Under the pieces are notes generated by a model. That model was not told where the DNA came from. It saw nothing but the letters and a program-made list of their open reading frames with translations, and did no database searches. Position numbers and translations under genes: made by a program. Shown piece after piece: positions 52,401 to 54,514 of a DNA stretch of 64,000 bases (position 1 is the first letter of the stretch; each line of letters starts with the position of its first letter). Source of the stretch: Atherinomorus stipes (lineage: Eukaryota > Chordata > Actinopteri > Atheriniformes > Atherinidae); assembly GCA_023101725.1 (NCBI GenBank), contig JALJCO010009077.1, positions 470,011-534,010 of the forward strand, written 5' to 3'.

Positions 52401-54205
52401 AAAAGAAGTACATTACCAGGGATGGACCTGAAACAGGTAATCAGCCTCTCGGCATCGGCAGAACAAGTGTGTTGTTGTCGGAACCAAAGTCACATGCGTT
52501 GTTCTTTGGGGCTGCTCGATAGTAGGACACCTCTACTCTGATTTGCTGCCACCTGCTGCCGCTGAACCGCGTCATAGCTAATTAGCATAAAATTAACCGA
52601 AGTTCAACTTCTTATCTGGTGCTGCTTTGGACGCTTTAGCCGCTTTTGTCGCCGAGGACGCGCGGCAGAGGGCGGCAGACGCTCTTGTCGCCCAGGACGC
52701 CCGACTCTCATTGAAATTGTATTAACTTCCGGCATCTTTGCCGCTTTTGTCGCCTTTGGTCTGAACGTACAGTAACCGTGTACACGACAGTTAGTAGTCC
52801 CAATTACACATGTAGAAAAAAAATTGTAAACGTTGACACCCTTAGTGCATCTTCATAAAACAGTGTAGCTGTGTCAGTTAAAAGAAAATTAGGCTCTAGT
52901 CTGGCCCATTTCTGGGAATTTTTTTTAACATAAATGCAATATCAAAATGGTTTCATCAAACTAAGATCACATGAAAATAATTGTGATTTTATTAACCAAG
53001 ATCTGTGAGATCTCCATTTCGCCATGATGTTTCCACAGTACATCAGTTTGGACAAAATAACCAATGGTTATATTATATTATATATATTATATTATAAGGG
53101 GGGAATATTATGCCCATGAACTACTGAACCAATGTTATTGTAAGATCTTTCTAGCCAGAGCACTGGTGTTGCCTAAGATTTGTTAAAAGGATTTACCACT
53201 GAACTAAAATGGATTTTTACAGAAGCCTTTCACAAAAAGCTAAAATAAATAAATAAATCAGAAGAAGTTTAATTTACATCTCGGTTTAATGTCATTGTTA
53301 CCACAGTACTCGAAGACCCAGGAGGAGCACCCATGTGAGGTTCCACATGCTTTCCCAAGCCCAAACGTAAACACGGAGGCAGCTCCCTCATCTTAGCCAT
53401 CATTTGCTAACGGAAGTAAGCGACAACATACCGCTGAAACCCTGCAGTTACCAGATTTTAATCCTGTAGGATTAAATTTTCACTATAAAAACAAACAGCC
53501 ATCTAGTCCAATTAAACATAGTGGAATTCTTCACAAGGCCATTAACGTTGACTAGTCAACAGCCAGCTATTAGCATTTCAGATTTGCGTTAGCCTCTACT
53601 TCAGAAACACTGCAGCTTAAACACGGTGCCACACAGCTGAAATAGATCACAATGTAAATGTACAGAAGCAGAATTACACATATGACATGTACATTTATTA
53701 ACATTTCGATGCTGCCCCTTGCAACTAGACTGTAAAAACTGGTAAATTGATCAAATTGTTTAGCAATAGAGCTATCCGAAAATGGATTATAAGTCTTCCC
53801 ATTACTGAACTCTACGGCTGCTCATGAGGCTAACGCTCAGGGTAACGTATTAGACAAAATAACCCGGTTATTACAGTATTACAAATAAACAGCGATATAT
53901 TTTTTGTATACTGCAGAGAGAGAGAATGCAGAAAACAAACCTCTCTTTTCCTTCGTTTTCCTCGGAATATGAAACTTCTTGGGCTCCATAGGCATGTGTC
54001 TCTGGTGGACTACTTGAGGAGCAGAGTTCCTCCTCTCCATCCTTCCACCAGCAGAACTTATTCTGCCCAAACCAGGGTGAGTTTCTCGGGCAGTGGTAAC
54101 ATTGACCACCTCGCCATCTTGCAAGCTAATGTTAGCTCCAAGGTTCGCGGCAACAGACAACCTTCGTGGACGACAAGCCTCCCTGCGGGCAAGGATGTCG
54201 TCCAT
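1579..54205 (-). CDS. tasor: TASOR (FAM208A), HUSH complex scaffold subunit; whole gene, 28 coding exons
   Basis: TASOR binds MPP8 and periphilin to form the nuclear HUSH complex, which drives H3K9me3 silencing of retroelements and other long intronless transcribed DNA. I joined 28 exons by splice sites, reading frame and phase; all phases agree and the total is 6381 nt (about 2126 residues) once one base missing from exon 20 is allowed for. From memory, human TASOR is about 1670 residues, so this copy is longer, mainly in exons 20, 21, 27 and 28. Recognisable family blocks are the pseudo-PARP (DUF3715) region in exons 2-7 (for example DLLQINPFTPGITGEIIICK in exon 5), the SPOC-like region in about exons 9-14, the helical region ending WVLIPITG in exon 19, and the PIN-like region in exons 22-26 (MSLKRHSSVVFAGIDS). 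The tail is Gln-rich and ends in an RGG-type GGRGGG stretch. The start ATG has A at -3 and G at +4, with an in-frame TAA upstream. Identity is firm from sequence and from arhgef3 next door; individual splice sites are predictions. Confidence 0.95.
2393..2585. mobile_element. short hAT-like MITE, CAGGGNTTCTCAAC terminal repeats (copy 1)
   Basis: The ends ATAGGGCTTTTCGACTCTGG and GACTGGAGTTGAAGAACCCT are inverted relative to each other. The interior includes TTAGATGTTTCCCTGCTT, a common fish interspersed-repeat string. Better preserved sister copy at 37499-37680, others near 54515 and 56995. Confidence 0.6.
2703..3794. mobile_element. inverted-repeat DNA transposon, GGCCTCATTTATAAA ends
   Basis: Opens GGGGCCTCATTTATAAAAC and closes CTTTATAAATGAGGCCC, inverted over 15 bp, flanked by CTGG on both sides. 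It has AT-rich tandem-like ends and a GC-richer centre with no intact transposase. The ends resemble non-autonomous Harbinger-type elements of fishes; superfamily assignment is tentative. Confidence 0.7.
4010..5740 (-). mobile_element. DIRS-like retrotransposon fragment (RT and RNase H), degenerate
   Basis: On the minus strand, about 5640-5590 encodes FFYLDDLIVMARS (the YLDD reverse transcriptase core), followed by TKLGFAINWEKS after a frameshift near 5555. 5122-4775 encodes SLSALHVPGMENRGA (RNase H end) and RQRWICLPTNRT with a THCPQWFSLSPQDQ-type string in the next frame. This order fits DIRS-type elements. About 4017-4040 carries GTTACAAAATTGTAACC, a typical terminal motif. An unrelated piece interrupts it at about 4300-4680. 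Confidence 0.75.
4345..4432 (+). pseudogene. THAP zinc-finger N-terminal relic
   Basis: The frame starting ATG near 4355 reads MQTCAVKGCYSQPEANRSG, with the CxxxxC opening of a THAP domain, then runs into AT-rich DNA. It lies in the segment that interrupts the DIRS fragment. Too short to assign to a gene. Confidence 0.55.
5741..6612. other. GC-rich intronic stretch, no gene recognised
   Basis: Moderately GC-rich sequence within tasor intron 27 with no coding motif I recognise. GCGACACAGCTG-like and GGTGTCGC-like strings suggest old transposon remains, but no terminal repeats could be paired. Confidence 0.3.
6613..7366 (-). CDS. tasor: tasor exon 27 (Gln-rich C-terminal region)
   Basis: Acceptor CCTCAG|GTCTC, donor TGCAG|GTTGGT (weak), phase 1 to 2, 250 codons. 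Starts GLIKQLDREDSISASEFPSS. A coiled-coil-like LQRAIKQLKAERQEQLQQLQ runs into a polyglutamine segment, followed by a disordered Ser/Ala tail. The weak donor is supported only by its phase match to exon 28. The upstream ATG at 7403 is intronic. Confidence 0.88.
7775..8575. mobile_element. element with long (about 170 bp) inverted repeat arms
   Basis: The left arm at about 7785-7945 and the right arm at about 8395-8570 are reverse complements with scattered changes. Shared strings include GGAAATGAGCGCACATCTGA, GCCATTTCAGGCGTA and ATCCATGTGTGAT. The 450-bp centre has no open frame. It fits a fold-back type DNA transposon; target duplication not resolved. Confidence 0.7.
8905..12345. repeat. 3.4 kb block of homopolymers and low-complexity sequence
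   Basis: Almost continuous runs of A, T, G or C of 8-30 bases, with purine-only and pyrimidine-only stretches (for example G runs at about 9799-9811 and 12250-12281, A runs throughout 10860-12000). No tandem unit, no coding, no recognisable repeat family. It differs sharply from both flanks, and the left flank ends in a hAT-like GGGATGGGCATCAG. I read it as a poorly resolved assembly segment inside tasor intron 26. Confidence 0.75.
12727..13315. mobile_element. MITE family A, copy 1 (TAGCCTGGTACACCAGCC ends, 9-bp duplication)
   Basis: 589 bp with perfect 18-bp outer inverted repeats TAGCCTGGTACACCAGCC and an inverted match extending about 55 bp (GCCATGTATGAGATACA inside). Flanked by an exact 9-bp direct repeat AGTTGTTAC at 12718-12726 and 13316-13324. 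No transposase. A 9-bp duplication fits Mutator- or Merlin-like elements rather than hAT, Tc1 or Harbinger. Confidence 0.9.
13628..13643. repeat. T homopolymer
   Basis: Run of 16 T within tasor intron 26, just before exon 26 on the minus strand. Confidence 0.9.
13756..13905 (-). CDS. tasor: tasor exon 26 (end of PIN-like domain)
   Basis: Acceptor CTCATAG|AACATC, donor AAAG|GTCAGT, phase 1 to 1. Encodes EHQHDKFPVYSNGGIIVAGI then EEILRNFTRLVGCHD. The next intron is 6.4 kb and very repeat-rich. Confidence 0.94.
14006..14181 (-). CDS. tasor: tasor exon 25 (PIN-like domain)
   Basis: Acceptor TATTAG|GTTCC, donor ACCG|GTACGT, phase 2 to 1. Encodes NLLDVLSSYQKRQIVEFLPY, then VDLDCLIDLQARYTQFRHTV, matching the family. 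Confidence 0.95.
14212..14672. mobile_element. hAT MITE (GGGCTGTCAG ends) with smaller inserts
   Basis: Ends AAGGCTGTCAGGCGATTTAA and AAACTGACAGCCCTAA are inverted. Subterminal TTAATCTAATTA motifs recur on both sides, as in the common fish hAT family beginning TAGGGCTGTCAA. Inside are a fragment of the CAGGGNTTCTCAAC MITE (about 14310-14400) and a perfect palindrome (14406-14467). Confidence 0.8.
14406..14467. repeat. perfect 62-bp palindrome (31-bp arms)
   Basis: The arm GGTCTGTCCCAATTTGAAGT continues CTGCATCCTTC, then turns at TTCGAA and returns exactly, with no spacer and no mismatch. It probably represents the paired ends of a tiny MITE (GTCCCAATTTGAAG type ends). Confidence 0.95.
15220..15328 (-). 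CDS. tasor: tasor exon 24 (PIN-like domain)
   Basis: Acceptor TTTGCAG|ATCAAC, donor GCCAG|GTAGGG, phase 1 to 2. Encodes QLSALLRLLEQHSSPESVWR then WKIHCKTHKRLKEQA. Confidence 0.94.
15511..15670 (-). CDS. tasor: tasor exon 23 (PIN-like domain)
   Basis: Acceptor GTTAG|ATCCCAG, donor CAAG|GTGGGC, phase 0 to 1. Encodes IPGLMSLKRHSSVVFAGIDS, then LFVSGGCIISDDLVLSP, central strands of the predicted PIN-like fold. Confidence 0.96.
15905..16027 (-). CDS. tasor: tasor exon 22 (PIN-like domain)
   Basis: Acceptor TTGTAG|GAGCAC, donor AAG|GTATTC, 41 codons. Encodes EHLLKLGNVQQSPLDFLNQE then NADHGLMVIIKNKDIAGHIH. Almost unchanged among vertebrates as far as I can recall. Confidence 0.96.
16209..17539 (-). 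CDS. tasor: tasor exon 21 (large, mostly disordered)
   Basis: Acceptor CTGCAG|GACTG, donor AAG|GTAATG, 443 codons, phase 1 to 0. The start GLSSENEVKNKKPSLSMLIH confirms the frame after the exon 20 defect. The middle is acidic and Ser/Thr-rich. The region QEESVHYSIPQPP ... QDNINTMLKEYIDNLKRQ looks like an interaction helix. It ends LEPDLYKNLVEIMNDIRRKS then LQFYIH, the conserved entry to the PIN-like domain. It is the longest exon, like the large central exon known in vertebrate TASOR genes. Confidence 0.95.
17965..18476 (-). CDS. tasor: tasor exon 20, frameshifted in a C8 homopolymer
   Basis: Acceptor GGGCAG|GTCTG, donor TCCAG|GTAACC. Opens LCSDRYSQRDKNIPQDPRFQ, then enters a Ser-Pro repeat tract. 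As given, the frame breaks at a run of eight C (plus-strand G at 18287-18294) and hits a stop near 18028. With one more base the frame continues through five 14-residue repeats to LNKLNPLSKNQSGANELPLA and joins exon 21 in phase. A few bases downstream, CTGTGTTCAG could be a second acceptor. The missing base is most likely an assembly error or a homopolymer polymorphism. Confidence 0.85.
18107..18315 (-). repeat. in-gene 42-nt (14-residue) Ser-Pro tandem repeat, five units
   Basis: Within exon 20, five units follow the pattern xPSPxxSPPxSPSQ: unit 1 starts FPSPEASPP, and later units read CPSPDPSPPLSPSQ, CPSPEPSPPASPSR, CTSPEPSPPLSPSQ and CPSPQPSPPTSPAQ. Many SP sites suggest a proline-directed phosphorylation tail (inference). 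The one-base loss lies inside unit 1, where CCC CCC CCC would be expected. I do not recall this repeat from human TASOR. Confidence 0.88.
18939..19122 (-). CDS. tasor: tasor exon 19
   Basis: Acceptor TGTAG|GAACAG, donor ACAG|GTCTGT, phase 0 to 1. A Gly- and Ser-rich linker followed by EEEEWEIPWVLIPITG; the PWVLIPITG ending is a TASOR family signature. Confidence 0.93.
19552..19691 (-). CDS. tasor: tasor exon 18
   Basis: Acceptor CCTTAG|ACCTC, donor GAG|GTAACT, phase 1 to 0. Ends LATKLGLPSNCDIDLRTQEE then LE, a short helical motif followed by the linker into exon 19. Confidence 0.92.
19866..19994 (-). CDS. tasor: tasor exon 17
   Basis: Acceptor GCCCAG|TTGAAG, donor ACAG|GTAATT, phase 1 to 1. 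Contains SVMGLLGLKNVDLREEGSEP then ATILVKHL; the GLKNVDLRE string is typical of TASOR. Confidence 0.92.
20059..21130 (-). mobile_element. Tc1-like DNA transposon remnant, split by a MITE
   Basis: On the minus strand about 21000-20900 encodes QDYNARSHRTQIVKECFRKH and about 20310-20220 encodes SDLNPIKNLWDVLKK, the C-terminal part of a Tc1 transposase (D-x-LNPIEN-type motif). A stop codon replaces part of the PPQSPDLNP motif, so it is dead. One end reads CACTGCCCATCCAAAAAA, typical of this fish family. The two halves are separated by the insertion at 20308-20898. Confidence 0.85.
20308..20898. mobile_element. MITE inserted into the Tc1-like element
   Basis: Interrupts the Tc1 reading between CCAATCCAT and TGTGTAAAT. 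Its ends AGCAGTTTTCCTACTGAAAT and CCAGTGGGAAAAGGGTAATA are imperfect inverted repeats. A third end-like string CTCCTTTCCCATTGAC at about 20391 suggests a nested or rearranged copy. CGGGTT-rich motifs repeat inside. Confidence 0.7.
21418..21604 (-). CDS. tasor: tasor exon 16 (basic, lysine-rich)
   Basis: Acceptor CCTCAG|GCACAG, donor CCCAG|GTCAGA, phase 0 to 1. Encodes AQQLLDLILTCERNAENEVK, then a basic run KERKRKMKQE that could serve as a nuclear localisation signal (inference). Confidence 0.9.
21726..22022 (-). CDS. tasor: tasor exon 15
   Basis: Acceptor CTCCAG|GTTCG, donor CCTAAG|GTGACA, 99 codons in phase 0. Contains VNMDSYLHSYLYSPTVYLLS followed by VTRAKEVVEAH. The C-terminal 30 residues are Lys- and Gly-rich and probably disordered. 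Confidence 0.92.
22115..22302 (-). CDS. tasor: tasor exon 14
   Basis: Acceptor AATGTAG|AATCAC, donor CAAT|GTATGT, phase 1 to 0. Encodes a region including MPRLSEFIPALHHALVKARA and LGVELQIREYLTGLTDGN, a family helix-rich stretch. Confidence 0.93.
22573..22647 (-). CDS. tasor: tasor exon 13
   Basis: Acceptor TTTCAG|AGAGAGG, donor TCTA|GTAAGT, phase 1 to 1. Encodes RGENWKRCLQALFVFPETRD then VAKS. A consensus donor supports the end. Confidence 0.92.
23348..23420 (-). CDS. tasor: tasor exon 12
   Basis: Acceptor TTTCAG|GTTCTG, donor ACTG|GTATGG, phase 0 to 1. Encodes VLVTPLTDRGFLFLLSSVQM then ATPT, joining exon 11 as INRV-VLVTPL, a well conserved stretch. Confidence 0.93.
23525..23540. repeat. 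A homopolymer
   Basis: Long A run in tasor intron 11; no gene nearby apart from the flanking exons. The rest of intron 11 (23421-24257) holds a fish repeat string GTTTGCATGTTCTCCC at about 23795. Confidence 0.6.
24258..24361 (-). CDS. tasor: tasor exon 11
   Basis: Acceptor GTGCAG|TTGTG, donor AGAGTG|GTGGGT, phase 1 to 0. Encodes VVTNDHYCSLLEVIDRNRST then TSVTKLLQELEINRV. An alternative donor four bases further (GTTAAG) is ruled out by the frame of exon 12. Confidence 0.9.
24523..24626 (-). CDS. tasor: tasor exon 10 (SPOC-like region)
   Basis: Acceptor CCTCAG|ACCAG, donor GAAG|GTGAGG, phase 2 to 1. Encodes PEKLEIGYSMRLDQVTKLLH then PDLLSYNLYNSSQE. Confidence 0.93.
24627..26085. other. tasor intron 9, left part; scattered repeat pieces only
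   Basis: No exon found. Contains a G homopolymer (25201-25212), a triplicated GCCATGTATT-like string near 25330-25360, and a retroelement-tail-like stretch around 25670-25745 (CTATTTGTACAGTGCCAATT). Nothing else recognised. Confidence 0.4.
26086..26574. mobile_element. inverted-repeat element carrying a THAP relic
   Basis: Inverted ends of about 60 bp: ATAGGTTGCTTGCACC on the left against the complement of CACGTGACTGAAAGCCACCT on the right, with AATGCAGACGGAGGGC in both arms. The interior (26182-26390, plus) encodes SAVYGCSNKAIREKD ... RLWLGGAESNNARVYSDHF. This is a THAP domain in which the first Cys reads Ser and the CxxH Cys reads Tyr, so zinc binding is lost. Confidence 0.7.
26818..26923 (-). 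CDS. tasor: tasor exon 9 (start of SPOC-like region)
   Basis: Acceptor TTACAG|CATGTG, donor GACT|GTGAGT, phase 1 to 2. Encodes CAQFTVWTGELVKNNRVLFQ then ISLCSSSSPFLPHRL, a WxG-type SPOC opening strand. Confidence 0.92.
27083..27114 (-). CDS. tasor: tasor exon 8 (32-nt micro-exon)
   Basis: Acceptor GGACAG|GTTAAAC, donor AAAG|GTGAGC. Only 32 nt, encoding LNSQSSESSKG as a linker. It is accepted because it converts the phase 2 end of exon 7 exactly into the phase 1 start of exon 9 and has good splice signals on both sides. Sequence conservation cannot be judged at this length. Confidence 0.75.
27181..27560. repeat. probable retroelement 3' tail
   Basis: Starts TCAAAGTCAAAGTTAATTC and TCAACTTTATTGTCAAATGT, a widespread fish interspersed-repeat tail, followed by AT-rich and TGTAACAGT-rich repeats. 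Family not assigned. Confidence 0.45.
27759..30241 (-). mobile_element. hAT transposon with BED-finger relic and nested MITE
   Basis: Inverted ends TACAGCCCGACCGATGTGGG and the complement of CCCATATCGGTCGGGCTCTA are flanked by an exact 8-bp duplication CTAAAAAC (27751-27758, 30242-30249). On the minus strand, 29190-28960 encodes VRCNICDVNINLGCSNSKAE then NATNLCQHLKDHHR, a BED zinc finger (CxxC...HxxxH) as found at the start of hAT transposases. The remaining transposase is missing. A second inverted-repeat element sits inside at 28201-28683. Confidence 0.9.
28201..28683. mobile_element. MITE with AGCCCCGTTTCCACC ends, nested in the hAT
   Basis: Ends AGCCCCGTTTCCACCCACGG and the complement of CGCTGGTGGAAACGGGGCT are matched over about 36 bp including GGTCTGGGTC/GACCCAGACC. 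The interior is rich in CGGGTC motifs, with no transposase. This end type is common in fish hAT MITEs. Confidence 0.85.
30342..30472 (-). CDS. tasor: tasor exon 7 (end of pseudo-PARP domain)
   Basis: Acceptor CCCCAG|CAATAC, donor CATCAG|GTACAG, phase 0 to 2. Encodes QYFYEYLFDELRQRPRQVCP then YAVVSFQVKGKDAPLPSKPL. The CPYAVVSF string is characteristic of the last strand of the domain. Confidence 0.95.
30473..31555. other. tasor intron 6, no gene
   Basis: AT-rich. About 31140-31490 resembles a dispersed fish repeat (CTTGATAAGATTTCTTG, TTTTTGCAGTGCAT), boundaries unclear. Nothing coding seen. Confidence 0.4.
31556..31687 (-). CDS. tasor: tasor exon 6 (pseudo-PARP domain)
   Basis: Acceptor GTTTCAG|GGAAAAG, donor CAG|GTGAGC, 44 codons in phase 0. 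Encodes GKVKSIYENMKNVVDPTP ... SKVTSLTCYRAFELTQ. The RAFELTQ ending and the QYFYEY start of the next exon follow the family order. Confidence 0.95.
31818..34118. mobile_element. hAT-like element (GTTCACACCGCAGGT ends), host of a THAP element
   Basis: Ends GGCTGCGTTCACACCGCAGG and the complement of ACCTGCGGTGTGAACATAGT are inverted over about 16 bp, with further matched GATC-CAATCT type motifs inside. The 32774-33858 THAP-bearing element has inserted in it. No hAT transposase recognised. Confidence 0.75.
32774..33858. mobile_element. THAP-bearing inverted-repeat element, copy A
   Basis: 1085 bp with ends TATGGATCACCGCGAGC and the complement of TTCGCGGTGATCCATA. Copy B at 46973-48061 is its reverse-oriented sister, similar throughout. 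On the minus strand around 33720-33540 it carries the same broken THAP exon as copy B (AVYGCHKHI-like). A TA direct repeat at both ends could be the target duplication. Confidence 0.85.
34352..34415. repeat. CA/TA microsatellite
   Basis: ACACACACAC followed by TATATA and ATACATACAT units within tasor intron 5. Confidence 0.9.
34853..35582. mobile_element. inverted-repeat element (TGCGTTTACATGGAC ends) with purine block
   Basis: The ends TGGCTGCGTTTACATGGACC and the complement of AGTCTATGTAAACGTACCA match 15 of 19 bases. Most of the right half is an extreme G/A tract (35219-35497). Target duplication not evident. Confidence 0.6.
35219..35497. repeat. 279-bp purine-only tract
   Basis: Nearly pure G and A on the plus strand, from a run of G, through GGAAAAA-type mixtures, to about 47 A at the end. 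Open frames here (poly-Lys/Glu or, in reverse, poly-Phe) are composition artefacts. Confidence 0.9.
36705..37144. mobile_element. MITE family A, copy 2
   Basis: 440 bp, ends TAGCCTTGCACACCAGCCTG and the complement of GGTGGCATGCCAGGTTA, aligning with copy 1 at 12727-13315 (GACTAACGCCATGT and GAGATACA shared). Flanked by TTGTATCAG (36696-36704) and TTGTATCAA (37145-37153), a 9-bp duplication with one change. It is shorter than copy 1 in the middle. Confidence 0.9.
37299..37390 (-). CDS. tasor: tasor exon 5 (pseudo-PARP core)
   Basis: Acceptor TTCCAG|GTGTG, donor AAG|GTAAAT, phase 1 to 0. Encodes VYLSRYSDLLQINPFTP then GITGEIIICKVIK, nearly identical to vertebrate TASOR and the single most diagnostic exon. 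In the family this is an inactive PARP fold that is still needed for silencing. Confidence 0.97.
37499..37680. mobile_element. short hAT-like MITE, copy 2 (best preserved)
   Basis: Inverted ends: GGTCCTCAAGGGCCGGTGTC against the complement of GACACCGGCCTTAGAGGACC, with AGGGATTCTCAATAAT and GAACCCCTGT outside. About 180 bp, no coding. It lies in tasor intron 4, 50 bp from exon 4. Confidence 0.8.
37730..37802 (-). CDS. tasor: tasor exon 4 (pseudo-PARP domain)
   Basis: Acceptor ATTATAG|CTGAC, donor AAAG|GTAACA, phase 0 to 1. Encodes LTSLCEKGLTSGQSRITVLG then DPNKG. The CEKGL and DPNKG strings match the family. Confidence 0.95.
37930..38280. repeat. diverged direct duplication, about 200 bp period
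   Basis: Two successive segments share GATCCACCAAAA, a TTTTCAAG-CTTA motif, TTTATCATC and AGAAA-AAAGTTA strings in the same order (starting about 37944 and 38139). Preceded by a near-perfect 30-bp palindrome at 37859-37888 (CCTTGGTGGAGGTAATTG arm). Probably a retroelement tail; family unknown. Confidence 0.6.
38620..38712 (-). CDS. tasor: tasor exon 3 (pseudo-PARP domain)
   Basis: Acceptor TTTTAG|TTTGTAG, donor GAG|GTAAGA, 31 codons in phase 0. Encodes FVEKRKEMKADGRTDKELEE then SYCFL, a charged helix typical of TASOR proteins. Confidence 0.95.
38721..38750. repeat. A homopolymer
   Basis: About 29 consecutive A just upstream (in gene orientation) of tasor exon 3. Confidence 0.9.
39003..39148 (-). 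CDS. tasor: tasor exon 2 (start of pseudo-PARP domain)
   Basis: Acceptor TTTAG|CTCTG, donor GAG|GTAAGG, phase 1 to 0. Encodes LFQYVSTESREYEDMKTIL followed by SSYIDTNSTGCFTY, the best conserved opening of the TASOR DUF3715 domain. It is separated from exon 1 by a 14.8 kb transposon-filled intron. Confidence 0.95.
39590..39945. repeat. purine-rich low-complexity block
   Basis: G/A mixtures with G runs (39707-39718, 39793-39806), much like 35219-35497. No coding; long Pro/Phe open frames on the other strand are composition artefacts. Confidence 0.85.
40406..40437. repeat. CA microsatellite
   Basis: Sixteen CA dinucleotides in tasor intron 1. Confidence 0.95.
40857..41924. mobile_element. TTAA-flanked inverted-repeat element
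   Basis: Ends TTAACTCACTGGCTGCCA and the complement of TGGCAGTCAATGAGTTAA. The flanking TTAA on each side fits a piggyBac- or Kolobok-type target. A repeated CACGTGTTTCCACG / CACATGTTTCCACG motif lies inside the left end. No transposase seen. Confidence 0.75.
42477..43151 (+). mobile_element. 5'-truncated LINE-1 insertion
   Basis: An exact 14-bp target duplication AAAAGTATTACAAT flanks it (42463-42476, 43152-43165), and the right end is a poly(A) tail after AATAAAG. The plus-strand frame 42683-42886 encodes IAKRIILTHWRSD and WLSEITCLLHMEK, the C-terminal end of a fish L1 ORF2, preceded by LFWLCPKLSQFWSDIF in another frame. The tail and duplication show L1-type target-primed insertion. Confidence 0.88.
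43292..46195. other. tasor intron 1, mixed transposon remains
   Basis: Includes a G run (43618-43633), a hAT-like left end CAGTGGTTCTCTAACATTTT at 44120, and a GGCATGTGCCGGTATGA-type hAT end at 44540 with related CGGTATGA motifs up to about 45410. No gene. The minisatellite at 45786-46040 is listed separately. Confidence 0.45.
45786..46040. repeat. 62-bp minisatellite, about four units
   Basis: Units beginning GTGGCC or GATGGCC recur near 45787, 45849, 45910, 45972 and 46034. Each contains TAGGCAA-C-GTTCTGTCCCAA and GCCATT-TAAA, with 10-20 percent divergence. It gives a long, meaningless open frame on the minus strand. Confidence 0.85.
46196..46972. mobile_element. inverted-repeat MITE (GGTGCTTTCGGACTGTAGGA ends)
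   Basis: The left end GGTGCTTTCGGACTGTAGG and the right end, complement of CTCTGTCCAAATGCGCC, are imperfect inverted repeats. Many internal TAGGAAC/GTTCCTA motifs. THAP-bearing copy B abuts it directly at 46973. Confidence 0.6.
46973..48061. mobile_element. THAP-bearing inverted-repeat element, copy B
   Basis: 1089 bp, ends TATGGATCACCGCGAGC and the complement of GCTCGCGCTGATCCATA, in opposite orientation to copy A. The plus-strand region 47120-47356 encodes AVYGCHKHIYHTDKRICLFQ, then after a frameshift EQHAKWLAAIKPINADSSRW and HLTICSDHFVTDKKAYSGL: a THAP domain (Cys pair, Trp, CSDHF) broken once. No DDE or RNase H part of a transposase seen. Confidence 0.87.
48299..49107. mobile_element. 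TTAA element nested in the hAT
   Basis: Ends TTAAAGGTGCCATGATATC and the complement of ATGTCATCACTCCTTTAA, each including TTAA. A 24-base C run (48541-48564) lies in the centre. An inverted partial sister (GGCCTCATCAGTGCACAACA ... CCCCAGAAAA) sits at about 50510-50560. Confidence 0.75.
49110..49400. repeat. probable LINE 3' tail
   Basis: Resembles the common fish tail GGCAAGTTTATTTGTATAGCACATTTCAT ... AAAGTGCTTTA (here at about 49112-49175), continuing into GAGACTTTCTGGGAGTTTGTTCCAGA. Class not determined. It sits just outside the TTAA element, inside the hAT. Confidence 0.5.
51709..52103. mobile_element. hAT MITE with TAGGGATGTAACGAT ends
   Basis: 395 bp; inverted ends TAGGGATGTAACGAT and ATCGTTACATCCCTA, flanked by an exact 8-bp duplication ACTGTGAT (51701-51708 and 52104-52111). 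CACGGTTAT/ATCACGATTA subterminal motifs. The exact duplication suggests a fairly recent insertion. Confidence 0.93.
52186..52395. repeat. 105-bp tandem duplication, two copies
   Basis: 52186-52290 and 52291-52395 are nearly identical (one change, GCGGCCGCGG to GCGGCCGTGG). 105 is a multiple of three, so both strands keep open frames (minus: RDIKRKEKTSWTFNLKSSWN repeated). No known domain, so probably not a gene. Confidence 0.9.
52761..53940. other. 5' end of tasor intron 1, nothing recognised
   Basis: AT-rich intronic DNA with a small TATATTATAT repeat near 53073-53095. No exon or repeat family identified. Confidence 0.4.
53941..54205 (-). CDS. tasor: tasor exon 1 (residues 1-88)
   Basis: Begins MDDILARREACRPRRL and ends in the conserved KKFHIPRKTKEKR stretch that leads into the pseudo-PARP domain. 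Donor AGAG|GTTTGT at 53939-53940, phase 1. The ATG has a strong initiation context (A at -3, G at +4), and an in-frame TAA lies about 30 nt upstream, so no longer N-terminus is possible in this exon. The first 70 residues are low complexity and rich in Arg and Ala. Confidence 0.9.
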
Positions 54206-54480
54206 CGTGAGATTCTTGACCGGACCGATGAGTCTTCTCCAAGCTTAGCCACCGTTTCTCGGTTTGAGCCCAGCGATGACACGGCCGTTACCTCCAGGTC
54301 CCGGGGCGCAGGAAAACGGACCAACACACAACCCGCGCCATGCTTCCTACGAACACTGATCTTCTTCACTGAGACGTAGCTGCAGCTTGTACGATAAATA
54401 TTGTTTTACTGCCATCTTCTGGAAACATACCTCTCCTTCAGTTTTACTCAAAGACGACAGGTAAATACTAAGTTTTACCC
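54206..54480 (-). promoter_or_regulatory. probable tasor promoter and 5' UTR region
   Basis: GC- and CpG-richer than its surroundings (CCACGGCCGTTACC, GTCCCGGGGCG, CCGCGCC-like strings), directly upstream of the exon 1 ATG. No TATA box at a sensible distance, as expected for a housekeeping promoter. The transcription start was not located. Confidence 0.5.
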
Positions 54481-54514
54481 TTGGTTTTACCTCGTTTTCT
54501 TACAATAGCTAGGG

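Larger units (their letters stand above)
50555..52760. mobile_element. inverted-repeat element with GCGACAAAAGCGGCAAAGA ends
   Basis: Left GCGACAAAAGCGGCAAAGAC and right complement of TCTTTGCCGCTTTTGTCGC match over about 20 bp, and GACGCCC motifs extend the pairing. It contains a hAT MITE (51709-52103) and a 105-bp tandem duplication. No transposase domain recognised. Confidence 0.7.

Noticed and set aside
52093..52413. 106-codon frame with two 35-residue repeats
   Set aside because: The repeat comes from a 105-bp DNA duplication inside a transposon; no known domain, open on both strands.
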